Assembly: GCA_934090735.1 (NCBI GenBank)
Contig: CAKOJR010000004.1
Location: 124,001-188,000 of the forward strand
Reading direction: 5' to 3'
From: an uncultured Bacilli bacterium
GTDB taxonomy: Bacteria; Bacillota_I; Bacilli_A; RF39; UBA660
DNA: 64,000 nucleotides
Positions 1 to 9,173 of the stretch are shown here, in pieces. Numbering within the stretch: position 1 is the first letter of the stretch; each line of letters begins with the position of its first letter. The position numbers and the translations under genes are program-made. The notes below the pieces were generated by a model. It did not search any database. It saw nothing but the letters and a program-made list of their open reading frames with translations, and was not told the origin of the DNA.

Positions 1-860
1 ACAGCAGCTCCGAGTTTATAAGTTACTCCGCCAATTTCTCCTACATTACCATCTTCATCTATAGTACCAGTACCAACTATTTTCATGCCATAAGTAATAT
101 CCTCTTTAGTTAAAGCATCATAAATACTTAAGGCCATTATAAGTCCTCCACTTGGACCAGATTCACCATACTTCTTCTTTATATCAACATTAGTATCAGA
201 CTCTATATTTTTTTCTTCTAATAGTCCCAATCCAGAATAAATTATGCCATCTTCACTATATAAAGTTGCAGTAGTTTCTTTATTTTCACCAGTTCGTTTA
301 TATTTAAAATTTATTTTATCATTTTCTTTTTTTAAACGAATATAGTCTTTAAATTCATCAATACTAGTCATCTTAATACCATCATAAGATAATATCTCAT
401 CGCCAACTTTAAGCTCGCTTTTATTTTTCTCAGTTAAATAAGTTATATAAAAATGTAAATTAGTAATTTTATAAGGTGTATTAGAATACTTATACGCCGT
501 TATTTTAGCATTCTTAATTGCATCTACATAACTTAAATAATCTCTCTCATTAGCATCATCCATTGTTTCATTATCTTCTTTTAACTCTGTATTCTTAACA
601 ACTTCCCAATCAGGATTAACCTTGCCAACTAAATAAAGTGGAAGTATACCTCTTAAATAACCAACATAAGCCATGTTAAATGAACCATCACTTTCATACC
701 CTGAAGTTACTCTTTTATCCATATTAATAACTCCACCAGGTTTATAAATACTATATCCTGTATCATAATTACAAAATATAATAATCAATAGTATACTTAT
801 AATGAACCAATAGTTTTCTTTAATATAATTTTTTATTTTTGCATAAATTTTATTAGCCAT
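1..860 (-). CDS. ylbL: YlbL/SepM-type PDZ and Lon-like (S16) serine protease, 3' end cut by window edge
   Basis: Membrane-anchored protease with one N-terminal transmembrane segment (about residues 15-33), a PDZ-like region in the middle (around 'LKVGDEILSYDG') and a Lon-type S16 catalytic domain. The nucleophile lies in GPSGG and the partner lysine 45 residues later in GGVTYK; this serine-to-lysine spacing matches the Ser-Lys dyad of the YlbL/SepM family, so the protease looks active. 286 codons are present and the C-terminus lies beyond base 1. The ATG at 860 has AGAGGA upstream. It is divergent from ylbJ, which is also its neighbour in Bacillus. Family knowledge: such proteins cleave extracytoplasmic substrates (SepM matures a competence pheromone); the substrate here is unknown. 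Confidence 0.85.
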   Translation of the reverse strand, partial: MANKIYAKIKNYIKENYWFIISILLIIIFCNYDTGYSIYKPGGVINMDKRVTSGYESDGSFNMAYVGYLRGILPLYLVGKVNPDWEVVKNTELKEDNETMDDANERDYLSYVDAIKNAKITAYKYSNTPYKITNLHFYITYLTEKNKSELKVGDEILSYDGIKMTSIDEFKDYIRLKKENDKINFKYKRTGENKETTATLYSEDGIIYSGLGLLEEKNIESDTNVDIKKKYGESGPSGGLIMALSIYDALTKEDITYGMKIVGTGTIDEDGNVGEIGGVTYKLGAA

Positions 861-904
861 AATTATTCCTCTTTACTAAATTATAGCAAACTATAGGTGA
901 TTTT

Positions 905-1771
905 ATGAAGAATTTTTTAAAAATTTCCATCTTTTTACTATTACTTTGCTTATGCCTTATCAAAAGACCAGACTTAATTAATGGTATCATTTACGGCATA
1001 AACCTCTGGAAAACATGCTTATTCCCATCTATTTTCCCCTTCATGATCCTTAGTGACTTCGCCTTATCAACTAACATTATTAAAATAACAAGTAACAGTA
1101 TTGGCCAAATATTTAAGAAAGTTTTTAACATACCAAAAGAATCAGCATATATTCTATTTATGGCTTTCTTTACCGGATGCCCAAGTAATGCTAAATATAT
1201 AAAAGATCTATTAGATAATCAAATCATTGATAACTCTGGAGCAATTAAAATACTATCTATAGCCCAGTTATATAACCCAAATCTAATAATCACCATTACT
1301 CCATTTCTAACACTTAAAAGCAAAATATTTCTAATAATTAGTAACTTACTTTGTAATCTTCTTATTGGTCTAATAAATAAAAGCGTACCTTGTAATCATT
1401 ATAATATATCTAAAAAACAAATCACCTTTTCATTAACAAACAGTATGAGTAATGCCATTACAACTCTTCTTAGCATACTCGGAGTCATTGTAACCTTTAG
1501 TGCCCTAACGTCTATATTAAAAATTGATCACCCCTTATTTATTGGTATATTTGAAATCACAAATGGTATCAGTAAAATTAACACTAACGAAATAAACGCT
1601 TTATTTATGACTACTATAATGCTAAGTTTTGGTGGCTTATCAATAATCTATCAAATTAAAGGCATATTAAAAGAGTATAAACTAGATTATACCCTTTACT
1701 ATAAATCAAGAATTCTCCACTTAATATTATTTTTAATTCTTACATTCATATATACTAAATACTATTTATAA
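905..1771 (+). CDS. ylbJ: YlbJ-like sporulation integral membrane protein
   Basis: Polytopic membrane protein of 288 residues with about eight hydrophobic segments. The stretch LFPSIFPFMILSD followed by FFTGCPSNAKYIKDLL resembles the YlbJ family (nucleoside-recognition 'Gate' type), where a conserved 'FPSLLPFF' and a 'G.P.GAK' loop occur. The position beside ylbL, as in Bacillus, supports the call. In Bacillus YlbJ is made in the mother cell and needed for heat-resistant spores. It is about 100 residues shorter than the usual ~400, so some helices are missing. The ATG follows AGGTGATTTT. Its end overlaps the convergent ftsW gene by 17 bases. The YlbJ call rests on motifs and synteny; the transported substrate is unknown. 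Confidence 0.7.
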   Translation: MKNFLKISIFLLLLCLCLIKRPDLINGIIYGINLWKTCLFPSIFPFMILSDFALSTNIIKITSNSIGQIFKKVFNIPKESAYILFMAFFTGCPSNAKYIKDLLDNQIIDNSGAIKILSIAQLYNPNLIITITPFLTLKSKIFLIISNLLCNLLIGLINKSVPCNHYNISKKQITFSLTNSMSNAITTLLSILGVIVTFSALTSILKIDHPLFIGIFEITNGISKINTNEINALFMTTIMLSFGGLSIIYQIKGILKEYKLDYTLYYKSRILHLILFLILTFIYTKYYL

Positions 1772-2903
1772 TCTTCTTAGTAGCTTCACTTTTAGATTCA
1801 ATTACTACTCTTTCACAAACAAATAGCATCATTATTAAACATAGATAATATGATCCACCGTAAGATAAGAATGGTACTGGAACACCAGTTAAAGGAATAA
1901 GTGCAAGTATACCCATAAAATTAACTAGTAAATGTAAAAGAATATAAGCAAACGTTCCAAGTGCAATAACATACCCTTTAACAGTTCCTGCTTTCCTTGC
2001 AATTTGAAGAAGTCTAATTAAAAGCACTAAATATAAAATAATAACAATTGCTCCAGCAACAGCCCCCAACTCTTCACAAATAATTGGGAAAATAAAATCC
2101 GTGTGTGCTTCTGGTAAATACAAATACTTCTGAGTCGAATTACCTAGTCCAACACCAAACAAGCCGCCATTAGATATAGCTATCATTCCATTACATACCT
2201 GATAACCAGTCTCCATCGTATACCTTGTGCATGGTGCTCTAAAATTCATACGGCTAGATTGCTCACTATTTAGCGAATACGTAAAAACAAAAATCAATCC
2301 AATAACCGCAGTAATAGCACAACCAATTTTAATTTTAGTCATCTTTTTATTATTAATAGGTAAATACATTAAAATGATTCCAGCAATCCCAGCTATTATC
2401 AAATCAGTTCCTAAATCTGGCTGCTTATATATCAAAAAAAGACATATTGCAATAAACGCATAAGGAACAAAAATCAAAAGAATATTATACTTTTTTCGCT
2501 TTAAAAGTTTATCAAAATATACTGCCAAATAAACAATCATAATTGGCTTTAAAAACTCTGAAGGCTGCACACTAACAAAACCCAAATCAAACCAGCTTCT
2601 AGAACCATTAGTAATGGTTCCATAACTAAGTACCACTATAAGTGAAACAAGCACACCTATCATTCCAGCTGGTGCTAAAAAATCATAACTTTTAGTCTTT
2701 AACTTAATTACTACAGTAAAACCAATAATCCAAGACACAATTACTACAAAGAGTTGCTTTTTAAAATAATAAGACTCTGAAGCTCCATTATAAAGTACAG
2801 CCGTAATTGATGAAGCACTATAAATCATAACTAATCCAAAAATAGTAAAAACCAGCATTAAAACTAGCAATAACTTATCCATTTTTTTAAAGTTACTCTT
2901 CAT
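1755..2903 (-). CDS. ftsW: FtsW/SpoVE-type peptidoglycan polymerase (SEDS family)
   Basis: SEDS-family membrane glycosyltransferase that polymerises lipid II at the septum together with a class B PBP. Ten or so transmembrane segments; signature stretches are YSASS (~residue 28), QPSEFLK, KQPDLGTDL, YLPEAHTDFIFPIICEELG and the C-terminal PVPFLSYGGS. The 'LPEAHTDFIF' form favours FtsW/SpoVE over RodA; I cannot tell vegetative FtsW from the sporulation paralogue SpoVE. I chose the ATG at 2903, preceded by AGGTGAG; a GTG three codons upstream is possible but overlaps that ribosome binding site. It lies downstream of the Tad operon, separated by a terminator, and is convergent with ylbJ. Confidence 0.88.
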   Translation of the reverse strand: MKSNFKKMDKLLLVLMLVFTIFGLVMIYSASSITAVLYNGASESYYFKKQLFVVIVSWIIGFTVVIKLKTKSYDFLAPAGMIGVLVSLIVVLSYGTITNGSRSWFDLGFVSVQPSEFLKPIMIVYLAVYFDKLLKRKKYNILLIFVPYAFIAICLFLIYKQPDLGTDLIIAGIAGIILMYLPINNKKMTKIKIGCAITAVIGLIFVFTYSLNSEQSSRMNFRAPCTRYTMETGYQVCNGMIAISNGGLFGVGLGNSTQKYLYLPEAHTDFIFPIICEELGAVAGAIVIILYLVLLIRLLQIARKAGTVKGYVIALGTFAYILLHLLVNFMGILALIPLTGVPVPFLSYGGSYYLCLIMMLFVCERVVIESKSEATKKIINSI

Positions 2904-2940
2904 AAGTCTCACCTACACTCTATACTAAAGTATAACATGA

Positions 2941-2969
2941 AAAAAACATATACGCAAAATATATGTTTT
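2941..2969 (-). terminator. Rho-independent terminator of the Tad operon
   Basis: On the minus strand AAACATATA and TATATGTTT arms flank a short loop and are followed by a T run. The stem overlaps the stop codon of the TadC-like gene. Confidence 0.7.
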
Positions 2970-3669
2970 AATTTGACATACCGATTAACTCAATTATAAG
3001 TGGTGATAAAATAATTAATAATATTATTGGAATAAATAATAATACACTGACTACACTAATCTTAATTGGCATCTTATTAATTTGTTCTCTAACACTTAAA
3101 ATAAGCTTACTATTTAAGTAGTCAATTTGTGTGTTTAGTCCCTTAATCATATCACTGCCATAAACATTTGACTCAGTTAAATTTAAAATAATATTACTAA
3201 TTACCTCGCTAGGTATTCTCTTCTCCAAATCAAGTAAAGCCTCATTCATTGTACTTCCCATTCTAATATCACTTAAAGCTTTTTTAAATTCGTCAGATAA
3301 CTCATTAGATATACTAGAAGTAGTAAGCTCAATTGCCCCCTTTAAATTATTACCAGACTCTAAAGTTAAACTTAAAATCTGAAAAAAGAATAATGCCTCT
3401 TTATTTAAAACTGCTTTTCTCTTAGCAAGCCTTAAATCATAATATATAAACTCAAAAGCTAAAGCTGCTAATGTTGGTAAAACTATAATAAAATAAAATC
3501 TATGATAGCAAAACACGATACTTAAAGCTAAAGCCATAACAATCACTAAGAAATATAAAGTTAAATCATTCACATATGTTGTTTTATTTCTAATACCAAG
3601 AGCAGTATTCTTCTTTTTAAATCTCTCAATTGTTTTATGACTAAATAATTTTAATGCAACATTTTTCAT
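2968..3669 (-). CDS. tadC: TadC-like pilus assembly membrane protein
   Basis: Type II secretion F-domain protein of 233 residues. Two hydrophobic helices near residues 38-75 and a C-terminal pair (about 200-230) flank a cytoplasmic helical domain (SLTLESGNNLKGAIELT, 'DIRMGSTMNEALLDLEKR', 'GSDMIKGLNTQID'), the arrangement of TadB/TadC platform proteins of Tad (Flp) pili. The ATG overlaps the TGA of the upstream tadB-like gene (ATGA), so the two are probably translationally coupled. As last gene of the operon it would form the inner-membrane platform together with TadB. The assignment to TadC rather than TadB rests on order and size. Confidence 0.75.
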   Translation of the reverse strand: MKNVALKLFSHKTIERFKKKNTALGIRNKTTYVNDLTLYFLVIVMALALSIVFCYHRFYFIIVLPTLAALAFEFIYYDLRLAKRKAVLNKEALFFFQILSLTLESGNNLKGAIELTTSSISNELSDEFKKALSDIRMGSTMNEALLDLEKRIPSEVISNIILNLTESNVYGSDMIKGLNTQIDYLNSKLILSVREQINKMPIKISVVSVLLFIPIILLIILSPLIIELIGMSN

Positions 3670-4664
3670 ACTTCCACCTTTAAAATCTTTCTAATAATAA
3701 AGATATATACTGTATAAAGAATAAGAGCTAAAATAATTGCAACTACACCCAAAATATTATTAAATAAAGGATTAAAATAACTCTTATTTAACATTAAAAT
3801 AATAAATATTAATATAAATGGCATAAAAGTAAGTACCCTATAAACAAGTAAACTAGATGCCGTCATTGCTTTTAGTTCATCTTTAAGTTTCTTCTTATTA
3901 GTTAAAGCTTCTTCAATATTTGAAAATATATATGTAATATTACCACCAGTAACATTTAAAATACTTAAACTACTAGATATATACTGTGCATCATCCAGCT
4001 TAACCCTCTTATAAAAACGATTAAAAGCTTCTGAAGTATCTATACCACTAGCTAAATCCTTTTTAATAAGTATAAATTCATCTCTAACAGGTCCATCTAA
4101 ATCATTAATAACAACGTCAAGCGCATTAGATATATTAAGCCCTGATTTAAAAGCATTATTCATAATAATAATTGCTTTAAGTAAATCACTTTCTATATTC
4201 TTAATTCTAATTTGATTAAGTACTTCTAAATAAATATCCGTAACAAAATATCCTAAAACCAGAAAAACAAGTCCTAGTGGAAGCTCAAAATTCCTATTTA
4301 ACACTGAAGTAATCATATAAACTAAGAAAACTAAAATACTAATTAAAATTTTAATACTATAAACATCAAACTTATAATTAGGGTTCTTCTTTATAGCACT
4401 ATATCTATCATACTTATTAGCTCTTTTAGTAAAGTATGCACTTTTAGATAAAATGTTACTTATCTTACTTATTAAAGCAAACACTTCACTATTTAAATCA
4501 TCACCAATAGTTGGCTCATTCTTACCAGGAACTTTAAGTGCAAACTTATCAATTCTATTGGCTATTCTAATAGACACTCTAATCTTAAGAAATTTATAAA
4601 TAACTATAACAAGTAACAAGATTATAATGCTTATAATAATCGACAACGTTAACATTTTATCCAT
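3666..4664 (-). CDS. tadB: TadB-like pilus assembly membrane protein
   Basis: 332-residue T2SSF-domain protein: N-terminal helix (about 5-26), a paired hydrophobic segment near 108-145, a soluble F-domain ('LKAIIIMNNAFKSGLNIS', 'IKKDLASGIDTSEAFNRF', 'LNVTGGNITYIFSNIEE') and two C-terminal helices. This is the layout of TadB, the membrane platform that couples the CpaF ATPase to pilus assembly. The start at 4664 has AAAGGAG at good spacing. It sits directly between cpaF and tadC. Confidence 0.78.
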   Translation of the reverse strand: MDKMLTLSIIISIIILLLVIVIYKFLKIRVSIRIANRIDKFALKVPGKNEPTIGDDLNSEVFALISKISNILSKSAYFTKRANKYDRYSAIKKNPNYKFDVYSIKILISILVFLVYMITSVLNRNFELPLGLVFLVLGYFVTDIYLEVLNQIRIKNIESDLLKAIIIMNNAFKSGLNISNALDVVINDLDGPVRDEFILIKKDLASGIDTSEAFNRFYKRVKLDDAQYISSSLSILNVTGGNITYIFSNIEEALTNKKKLKDELKAMTASSLLVYRVLTFMPFILIFIILMLNKSYFNPLFNNILGVVAIILALILYTVYIFIIRKILKVEV

Positions 4665-4678
4665 AAAAGCACTCCTTT

Positions 4679-5998
4679 CTATTTAAACATATCTAATTCA
4701 ATACCCCTTGACTTAAGTAGTTTAGCTACCTTTGGCTTTGTAGTCTTACAAGTAAATTCTCCTCTTTCCTCACCAGTATCAGTAAGTCCTTTTTGAACAA
4801 ATTCAAATATAGGAGTAAGTTTAATCATATCTTTCTCAAATCCATCAACTTCACATATTGAAGTTATTTTTCTCTTTCCATCATGCATTCTTTGTATATT
4901 TACAACAATATTAATCGCATTTTCTATATACTCACGAACTGCCTTAATCGGGATATCAATACCACTCATAAGAACTAAAGTTTCCAATCTATTAAGAGCA
5001 TCTTCAGGACTATTTGCATGGAGTGTAGTAAGTGATCCATCATGCCCTGTATTCATTGCTTGTAACATATCAAAAGCTTCCTTGCCACGGCACTCACCAA
5101 CAATAATTCTATCAGGCCTCATACGAAGTGCATTAATAACTAAATCTCTTACTGTAATAACAGTTCCTTTATTATAATTAGCTGTTCTTGTCTCTAAAGA
5201 TATAACATGTTCTTGCTCAAGTTTTAATTCCGCAGCATCTTCAATTGTAATAATACGCTCATCATTACCAATAAAACCACTAATAATATTTAAAAGCGTT
5301 GTTTTACCAGAACCAGTTCCACCACAAACAATAATATTTAGTTTGCCTTTAACTGCAGCTTCTAAAAACTTAGCCATATCTGTAGTCATTGTTCCAACTC
5401 TTAAAAGGTCATCAACTGTAGTCATATTATGTTTAAACTTACGAATTGTAATAACAGGTCCATTTACACTAAGTGGCGGCAATACTGCATTAATTCTTGA
5501 GCCATCCTTAAGTCTAGAATCAACCATCGGACTAGAACTATCTATAGTTCTTCCTAGTGGCTGAATAAGTCTTTGAATAGTACGCTCTATATGACTATCA
5601 TTAATAAATGAAACACTAGTATCTTTAACTATCTTACCATCAATCTCAACATAAATTTCACTAGGACCATTAACCATAATTTCTGTAACATTTGGATCAT
5701 TTAAAAGTTCAGTAATTGGTCCATATCCATTAATTTCAGCCTCAATTAAATTAAATATATGATTTCTCTCTAAATTAGTTAAATCATACCCCTCTAAACA
5801 TTTATCAATCTCTTCATTAACAAAATCATTTAAATCTTTATTTGCAGGTATCTCCTTATCAACCAAATCCTCAATAATTATTTTCCTAAGTTCATCAAGT
5901 AATTTCTTATCTTTAAAAACCTCATAATCACTAACAATACTATCTTCTGCATTATACTTAGGCTTAAAATCAAAACTTTCAGTTAAACTCTTACTCAT
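4679..5998 (-). CDS. cpaF: CpaF/TadA-type pilus assembly ATPase
   Basis: Secretion ATPase (type II/IV family) that powers Tad pilus assembly. About 439 residues: helical N-terminal domain, then the ATPase core with VNGPSEIYVEIDGK, a Walker A in CGGTGSGKTTLLNI (~residue 230), an Asp box ('IITIEDAAELKLEQEHVI'), the TVRDLVINALRMRPDRIIVGE Walker B/His-box stretch and TGHDGSLTTLHANS. All catalytic motifs are present. I chose ATG 5998 rather than an upstream codon because GGGAGG lies 5 bases before it, inside the end of the cpaE-like gene. CpaF is also related to SpoIIIAA, but the neighbours make this the Tad enzyme. Confidence 0.88.
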   Translation of the reverse strand: MSKSLTESFDFKPKYNAEDSIVSDYEVFKDKKLLDELRKIIIEDLVDKEIPANKDLNDFVNEEIDKCLEGYDLTNLERNHIFNLIEAEINGYGPITELLNDPNVTEIMVNGPSEIYVEIDGKIVKDTSVSFINDSHIERTIQRLIQPLGRTIDSSSPMVDSRLKDGSRINAVLPPLSVNGPVITIRKFKHNMTTVDDLLRVGTMTTDMAKFLEAAVKGKLNIIVCGGTGSGKTTLLNIISGFIGNDERIITIEDAAELKLEQEHVISLETRTANYNKGTVITVRDLVINALRMRPDRIIVGECRGKEAFDMLQAMNTGHDGSLTTLHANSPEDALNRLETLVLMSGIDIPIKAVREYIENAINIVVNIQRMHDGKRKITSICEVDGFEKDMIKLTPIFEFVQKGLTDTGEERGEFTCKTTKPKVAKLLKSRGIELDMFK

Positions 5999-6734
5999 CA
6001 GTGCCTCCCGCATCCTTAATAATTAAATTAAACACGTCTTCATCAGGATACTTTTTTGCTTCTAATGTAAATATCTTCCCATCAAAAACATACGCATCCA
6101 TATTAGGTATATAAAACTTATTACTTAATATATAATCAATATTATTATCAATAATTACTTTTAAATCATATAAAGAAAAATAATCACGATTATTAGCAAC
6201 AGAATCATTTAAAATAACTTTATACTTATCAATATTGCTATCCTTAAATAGGTTTAAAACTGTCTTCAAATTTTTTAAATCAAGTGGATCATTAGTAGCC
6301 ATAAGCAAAATCTTATCAACCATATCTAGTATATTAACATTTACTTCATTTAAAATATGAGTCATATCAAAAATAACAAAATCATACTTAAATATAGCTT
6401 TATCTAAAATGATATTTAAATATTTAGGGTCAACCTTATTAGCTCTTCTAGGATCAGTTGGTGAAGCAATAAATGAAATATTTTTATTATAAACAGTAAT
6501 ATAATCCTCAAAATCCTTATAACGGTTATTACTATAATCATCTGCAAAATTATAAATATCTTTTTTTGCTTGCTTATTAAGTGCACAATCTATTTGTCCA
6601 GAATAAAGATCTGCATCAATAATCAAACAAGTTTTATTTAATTTAGCAATTGCCCCAGCTAAATTAAGGGCAAATATCGTCTTACCAGTACCACCCTTAG
6701 CACCATAAACTGCAATGCTTGTTCCTTTCGCCAT
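5991..6734 (-). CDS. cpaE: CpaE-like MinD/ParA-family ATPase of the Tad system
   Basis: Deviant Walker A ATPase of 247 residues: KGGTGKTIFALNLAGA at ~11-26, LIIDADLYSGQIDCAL, and FVIFDMTHILNEVN as the switch/Walker B region. In Tad clusters this position is held by CpaE/TadZ, which localises the assembly machine. Unlike typical CpaE it has no N-terminal receiver-like domain; only the ATPase core remains. It starts one base before the end of the upstream TadE/G-like gene and overlaps cpaF by 8 bases, so the operon is tightly coupled. Confidence 0.75.
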   Translation of the reverse strand: MAKGTSIAVYGAKGGTGKTIFALNLAGAIAKLNKTCLIIDADLYSGQIDCALNKQAKKDIYNFADDYSNNRYKDFEDYITVYNKNISFIASPTDPRRANKVDPKYLNIILDKAIFKYDFVIFDMTHILNEVNVNILDMVDKILLMATNDPLDLKNLKTVLNLFKDSNIDKYKVILNDSVANNRDYFSLYDLKVIIDNNIDYILSNKFYIPNMDAYVFDGKIFTLEAKKYPDEDVFNLIIKDAGGTDE

Positions 6735-7057
6735 TATACTGCCTCCTCTATTCTAGATATTATTTCATACGTTTTATTAATTACCGGATATTTAATTTTA
6801 ACAATAATTTTTCTTTCGTCATCATTACTTACTATCATAATATCTTTCCCATTAATCTTATTTTCTTCAAGTAATTTTTTTATTTCATCATCAGTCAAAT
6901 TATTTTTTCTAGCTTCTAAAGCAACAACCTCTAAAATTCCCACAATATTTGTTTTGTTATTTATAAACACACTAGATTCATAAATAAAAGCTAAAACAAT
7001 AAATATAACTGGAATAATTGTAATAAAAAGTGCTAGTGCTTGGCCTTTTTTACTCAT
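6734..7057 (-). CDS. TadE/TadG-like minor pilin
   Basis: 107 residues with an N-terminal KKGQALALFI followed by one hydrophobic helix (about 8-28), then a soluble tail. The 'KGQA' start followed by a hydrophobic helix is the class of TadE/TadG pseudopilins, which are processed by a prepilin peptidase. It overlaps the preceding TadE-like gene by 8 bases and abuts the cpaE-like gene. No separate Flp pilin gene is visible, so this and its neighbour are the only pilin candidates of the operon in the window. Confidence 0.6.
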   Translation of the reverse strand: MSKKGQALALFITIIPVIFIVLAFIYESSVFINNKTNIVGILEVVALEARKNNLTDDEIKKLLEENKINGKDIMIVSNDDERKIIVKIKYPVINKTYEIISRIEEAV

Positions 7058-7361
7058 TTTTTAAAACCACTCTTTCACTTTTAATATAATATGGTTCCTT
7101 TAATATTAAACTTAAACCGGGTGTTTTAGGAATATATTTTTCCTTAATTGTAATCTTTTCATATTCGTCCTTAGTTTCACACAAAGCATTTTCTGGACAC
7201 AGACCAGTTTTCTTATACTTTAATGCTATATTATTTACACTATTATCAAGTTTATTTTTAGTGTTTAAAATCAAAGAAAAATCTACAAGCACAAGTATAA
7301 GATACACCATAACTGGCATAATCAAGATAAATTCTATAAGTGCCTGTCCTTTTCTATTCAT
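7050..7361 (-). CDS. tadE: TadE-like pseudopilin
   Basis: 103 residues starting MNRKGQALIEFILIMPVMV, the classical TadE motif with a glutamate five residues after the expected processing glycine, followed by a single transmembrane helix and a soluble domain with two cysteines (CPENALC). I took ATG 7361 because GGGGAGG precedes it; an upstream in-frame start would add 12 residues of no obvious function. It is the first gene of the Tad operon. A promoter-like GTGACA-N18-TATGAT lies at about 7374-7403 on the minus strand (low confidence). Confidence 0.72.
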   Translation of the reverse strand: MNRKGQALIEFILIMPVMVYLILVLVDFSLILNTKNKLDNSVNNIALKYKKTGLCPENALCETKDEYEKITIKEKYIPKTPGLSLILKEPYYIKSERVVLKNE

Positions 7362-7408
7362 GCTAGCCTCCCCTATCATACATAATAAGTATATCACATG
7401 TCACACAT

Positions 7409-7456
7409 AAAAAAAAGAAGATTATTTTATTTTATTTCAAATATCTTTAAATCTTC
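7409..7456 (-). terminator. Terminator overlapping the end of the nucleoside phosphorylase gene
   Basis: Minus-strand GAAGATT and AATCTTC arms (loop about 26 bases, containing the stop codon) are followed by eight Ts. Confidence 0.5.
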
Positions 7457-8650
7457 TTCACTTAATTTAATATTTAAATCATTAACATATAATAATGCTA
7501 AGTCCTGTCCCTTTTTTACACTATCATTGACTTCACATAAAAGTTTAACGCCAACACTATAATCTATAGCATCTTCTTTAGTCTTACGTCCAGCTCCAAG
7601 AAATCCCGCAAGCCTTCCAACCTTTAAAGCACTTATCTTAGTTACAACTCCATCTTTATTACTCTTAAGTTTAATAATTTTATCACTTACTTTAACTTTA
7701 GTTAAGTCTCCATGCTGATAGCCAATCCATTTTTCAAACATCTTATAAGCCGTCTTATTCTCCAAAACTTTAGCACATAATATTTTAGCCTCACCAACTT
7801 TAATGTTTTTCGCCATACTTATAATATTAGCTGCTACTTCTAATGATACTTCTCTAAGCCTACAAGGTTTATTAGTTTCAAGAACCTCTTTAGCTTCTAA
7901 AACTTCTAAAGCATTACCAACAGCACTAGATAACGGTTCATCCATACTTGTAATAAGTGTTTTAACTTTTCTTCCAAAATGCTCACCTATCTTAGTTAAA
8001 TATAAAGCTAACTCTTCAGCAGCTTTCTCATTTTTTATAAGAGCTCCCTCACCACATTTAATATCAATTACAATATACGTTGCTCCACAGGCAATCTTCT
8101 TACTCATAATTGATGATGCAATAAGTGGTATACTTTCTGTAGTACCTGTAACATCTCTTAAAGAATAAATAAACTTATCAAGTGGTACCAAACTATCAGT
8201 TTGTGCTCCAATAGCTAAACCGATATCCTTTATTCCTTGATGAAATTCCTCTTTTGTTAAATTAACATTAAATCCAGGAATACTTTCTAACTTATCAATG
8301 GTTCCACCAGTAATACCTAATCCTTTTCCACTCATCTTAGCCATAGGCACATTTAAAGCAGCCACGATAGGAGCAATTATTAAAGTAACAGTATCACCTA
8401 TTCCGCCAGTACTATGCTTATCACACACTGGTTTATCAAATTCATAAACCTCACCACTTTTAATAAAAATATCTGTCAAATCTAAAGTTTCTTCATAAGT
8501 CATACCATTAATAGTTATCGCCATTAGTAAAGCACTCATTTGATAATCTTTAATCTCTTTATTTAGGTATCCATTAAAAGCATATTTTAATTCTTCATAA
8601 TTTAATGCTTGCTTATTTTTCTTCTTTGTTATTATATCTATAATATTCAT
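7427..8650 (-). CDS. pdp: Pyrimidine-nucleoside phosphorylase
   Basis: Catalyses reversible phosphorolysis of thymidine/uridine/deoxyuridine to the base and (deoxy)ribose-1-phosphate for nucleoside salvage in the cytoplasm. 407 residues; recognisable stretches are DKHSTGGIGDTVTLIIAP (phosphate-binding loop), MSGKGLGITGGTIDKLESIP (family signature), SLRDVTGTTESIPLIASSIM and the C-terminal barrel-sandwich domain with GRLAGFLGAGRKTKEDAIDY. Slightly shorter than the usual ~430. It stands alone between the Tad operon and rplS, with its own RBS (AGGTGAATT) and terminator. The cytidine deaminases at 58912-59662 would feed uridine to the same salvage route. Confidence 0.92.
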   Translation of the reverse strand: MNIIDIITKKKNKQALNYEELKYAFNGYLNKEIKDYQMSALLMAITINGMTYEETLDLTDIFIKSGEVYEFDKPVCDKHSTGGIGDTVTLIIAPIVAALNVPMAKMSGKGLGITGGTIDKLESIPGFNVNLTKEEFHQGIKDIGLAIGAQTDSLVPLDKFIYSLRDVTGTTESIPLIASSIMSKKIACGATYIVIDIKCGEGALIKNEKAAEELALYLTKIGEHFGRKVKTLITSMDEPLSSAVGNALEVLEAKEVLETNKPCRLREVSLEVAANIISMAKNIKVGEAKILCAKVLENKTAYKMFEKWIGYQHGDLTKVKVSDKIIKLKSNKDGVVTKISALKVGRLAGFLGAGRKTKEDAIDYSVGVKLLCEVNDSVKKGQDLALLYVNDLNIKLSEEDLKIFEIK

Positions 8651-8690
8651 AATTCACCTACTATTAAAGTATAACACATTAATCACATAA

Positions 8691-8718
8691 AAAAAAGTTA
8701 GGAATAAATCCCAACTTA
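8691..8718 (-). terminator. Terminator after rplS
   Basis: Minus-strand stem AAGTTGGGA / TCCTAACTT followed by eight Ts, overlapping the rplS stop codon. Confidence 0.75.
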
Positions 8719-9054
8719 ATTTCTTTCTTTAACCTTGTATTCCTTCTTCATATCTTTTAAGAAGTTAAGTTTTGCTCTACGTACCATACCCTTTTTAATA
8801 ACAGTAATTTTATCAATTTCGGGACTATTTACAGCAAATACTCTAGATACGCCAACACTTCCGCTTTTCTTTCTTACAGTAAATCTTTCAGAAACAGAAC
8901 CACCTTTTTTAGAAACTACTAGTCCTTCAAAAGCTTGAATTCTTTCTTTCTTACCTTCTTTAATCCATACATCAACTCTTACTGTATCACCAACACGAAA
9001 TTCTGGAGTGTTTGGTTTAATTTGGTTTTGGTTAATTTTGTCAATAAGATTCAT
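8716..9054 (-). CDS. rplS: 50S ribosomal protein L19
   Basis: Ribosomal protein L19 at the 30S-50S interface. 112 residues; PEFRVGDTVRVDVWIKEG, ERIQAFEGLVVSKKGG, SERFTVRK and VRRAKLNFLKD are the family's conserved stretches. The ATG at 9054 is preferred over one two codons upstream because AAAGGAA is then 7 bases away. In most bacteria rplS follows trmD in one operon; here a 125-residue gene and a promoter separate them, so rplS is transcribed alone. Confidence 0.97.
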   Translation of the reverse strand: MNLIDKINQNQIKPNTPEFRVGDTVRVDVWIKEGKKERIQAFEGLVVSKKGGSVSERFTVRKKSGSVGVSRVFAVNSPEIDKITVIKKGMVRRAKLNFLKDMKKEYKVKERN

Positions 9055-9106
9055 AAACATTTCCTTTCTCTAAACTATTTTTCTTATAATCTTCAGTTTT
9101 GAGCGG

Positions 9107-9115
9107 ATTATAACA
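9107..9115 (-). promoter_or_regulatory. Extended -10 promoter of rplS
   Basis: The minus strand reads TGTTATAAT, an extended -10 element about 50 bases upstream of the rplS start. No good -35 is seen at 17 bases, as is common for extended -10 promoters. Confidence 0.45.
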
Positions 9116-9173
9116 CTTTTTCTCTCAAAAAGCACATTTATTATAACAAACCGTTTTAAGAAAATCAAGTAGT

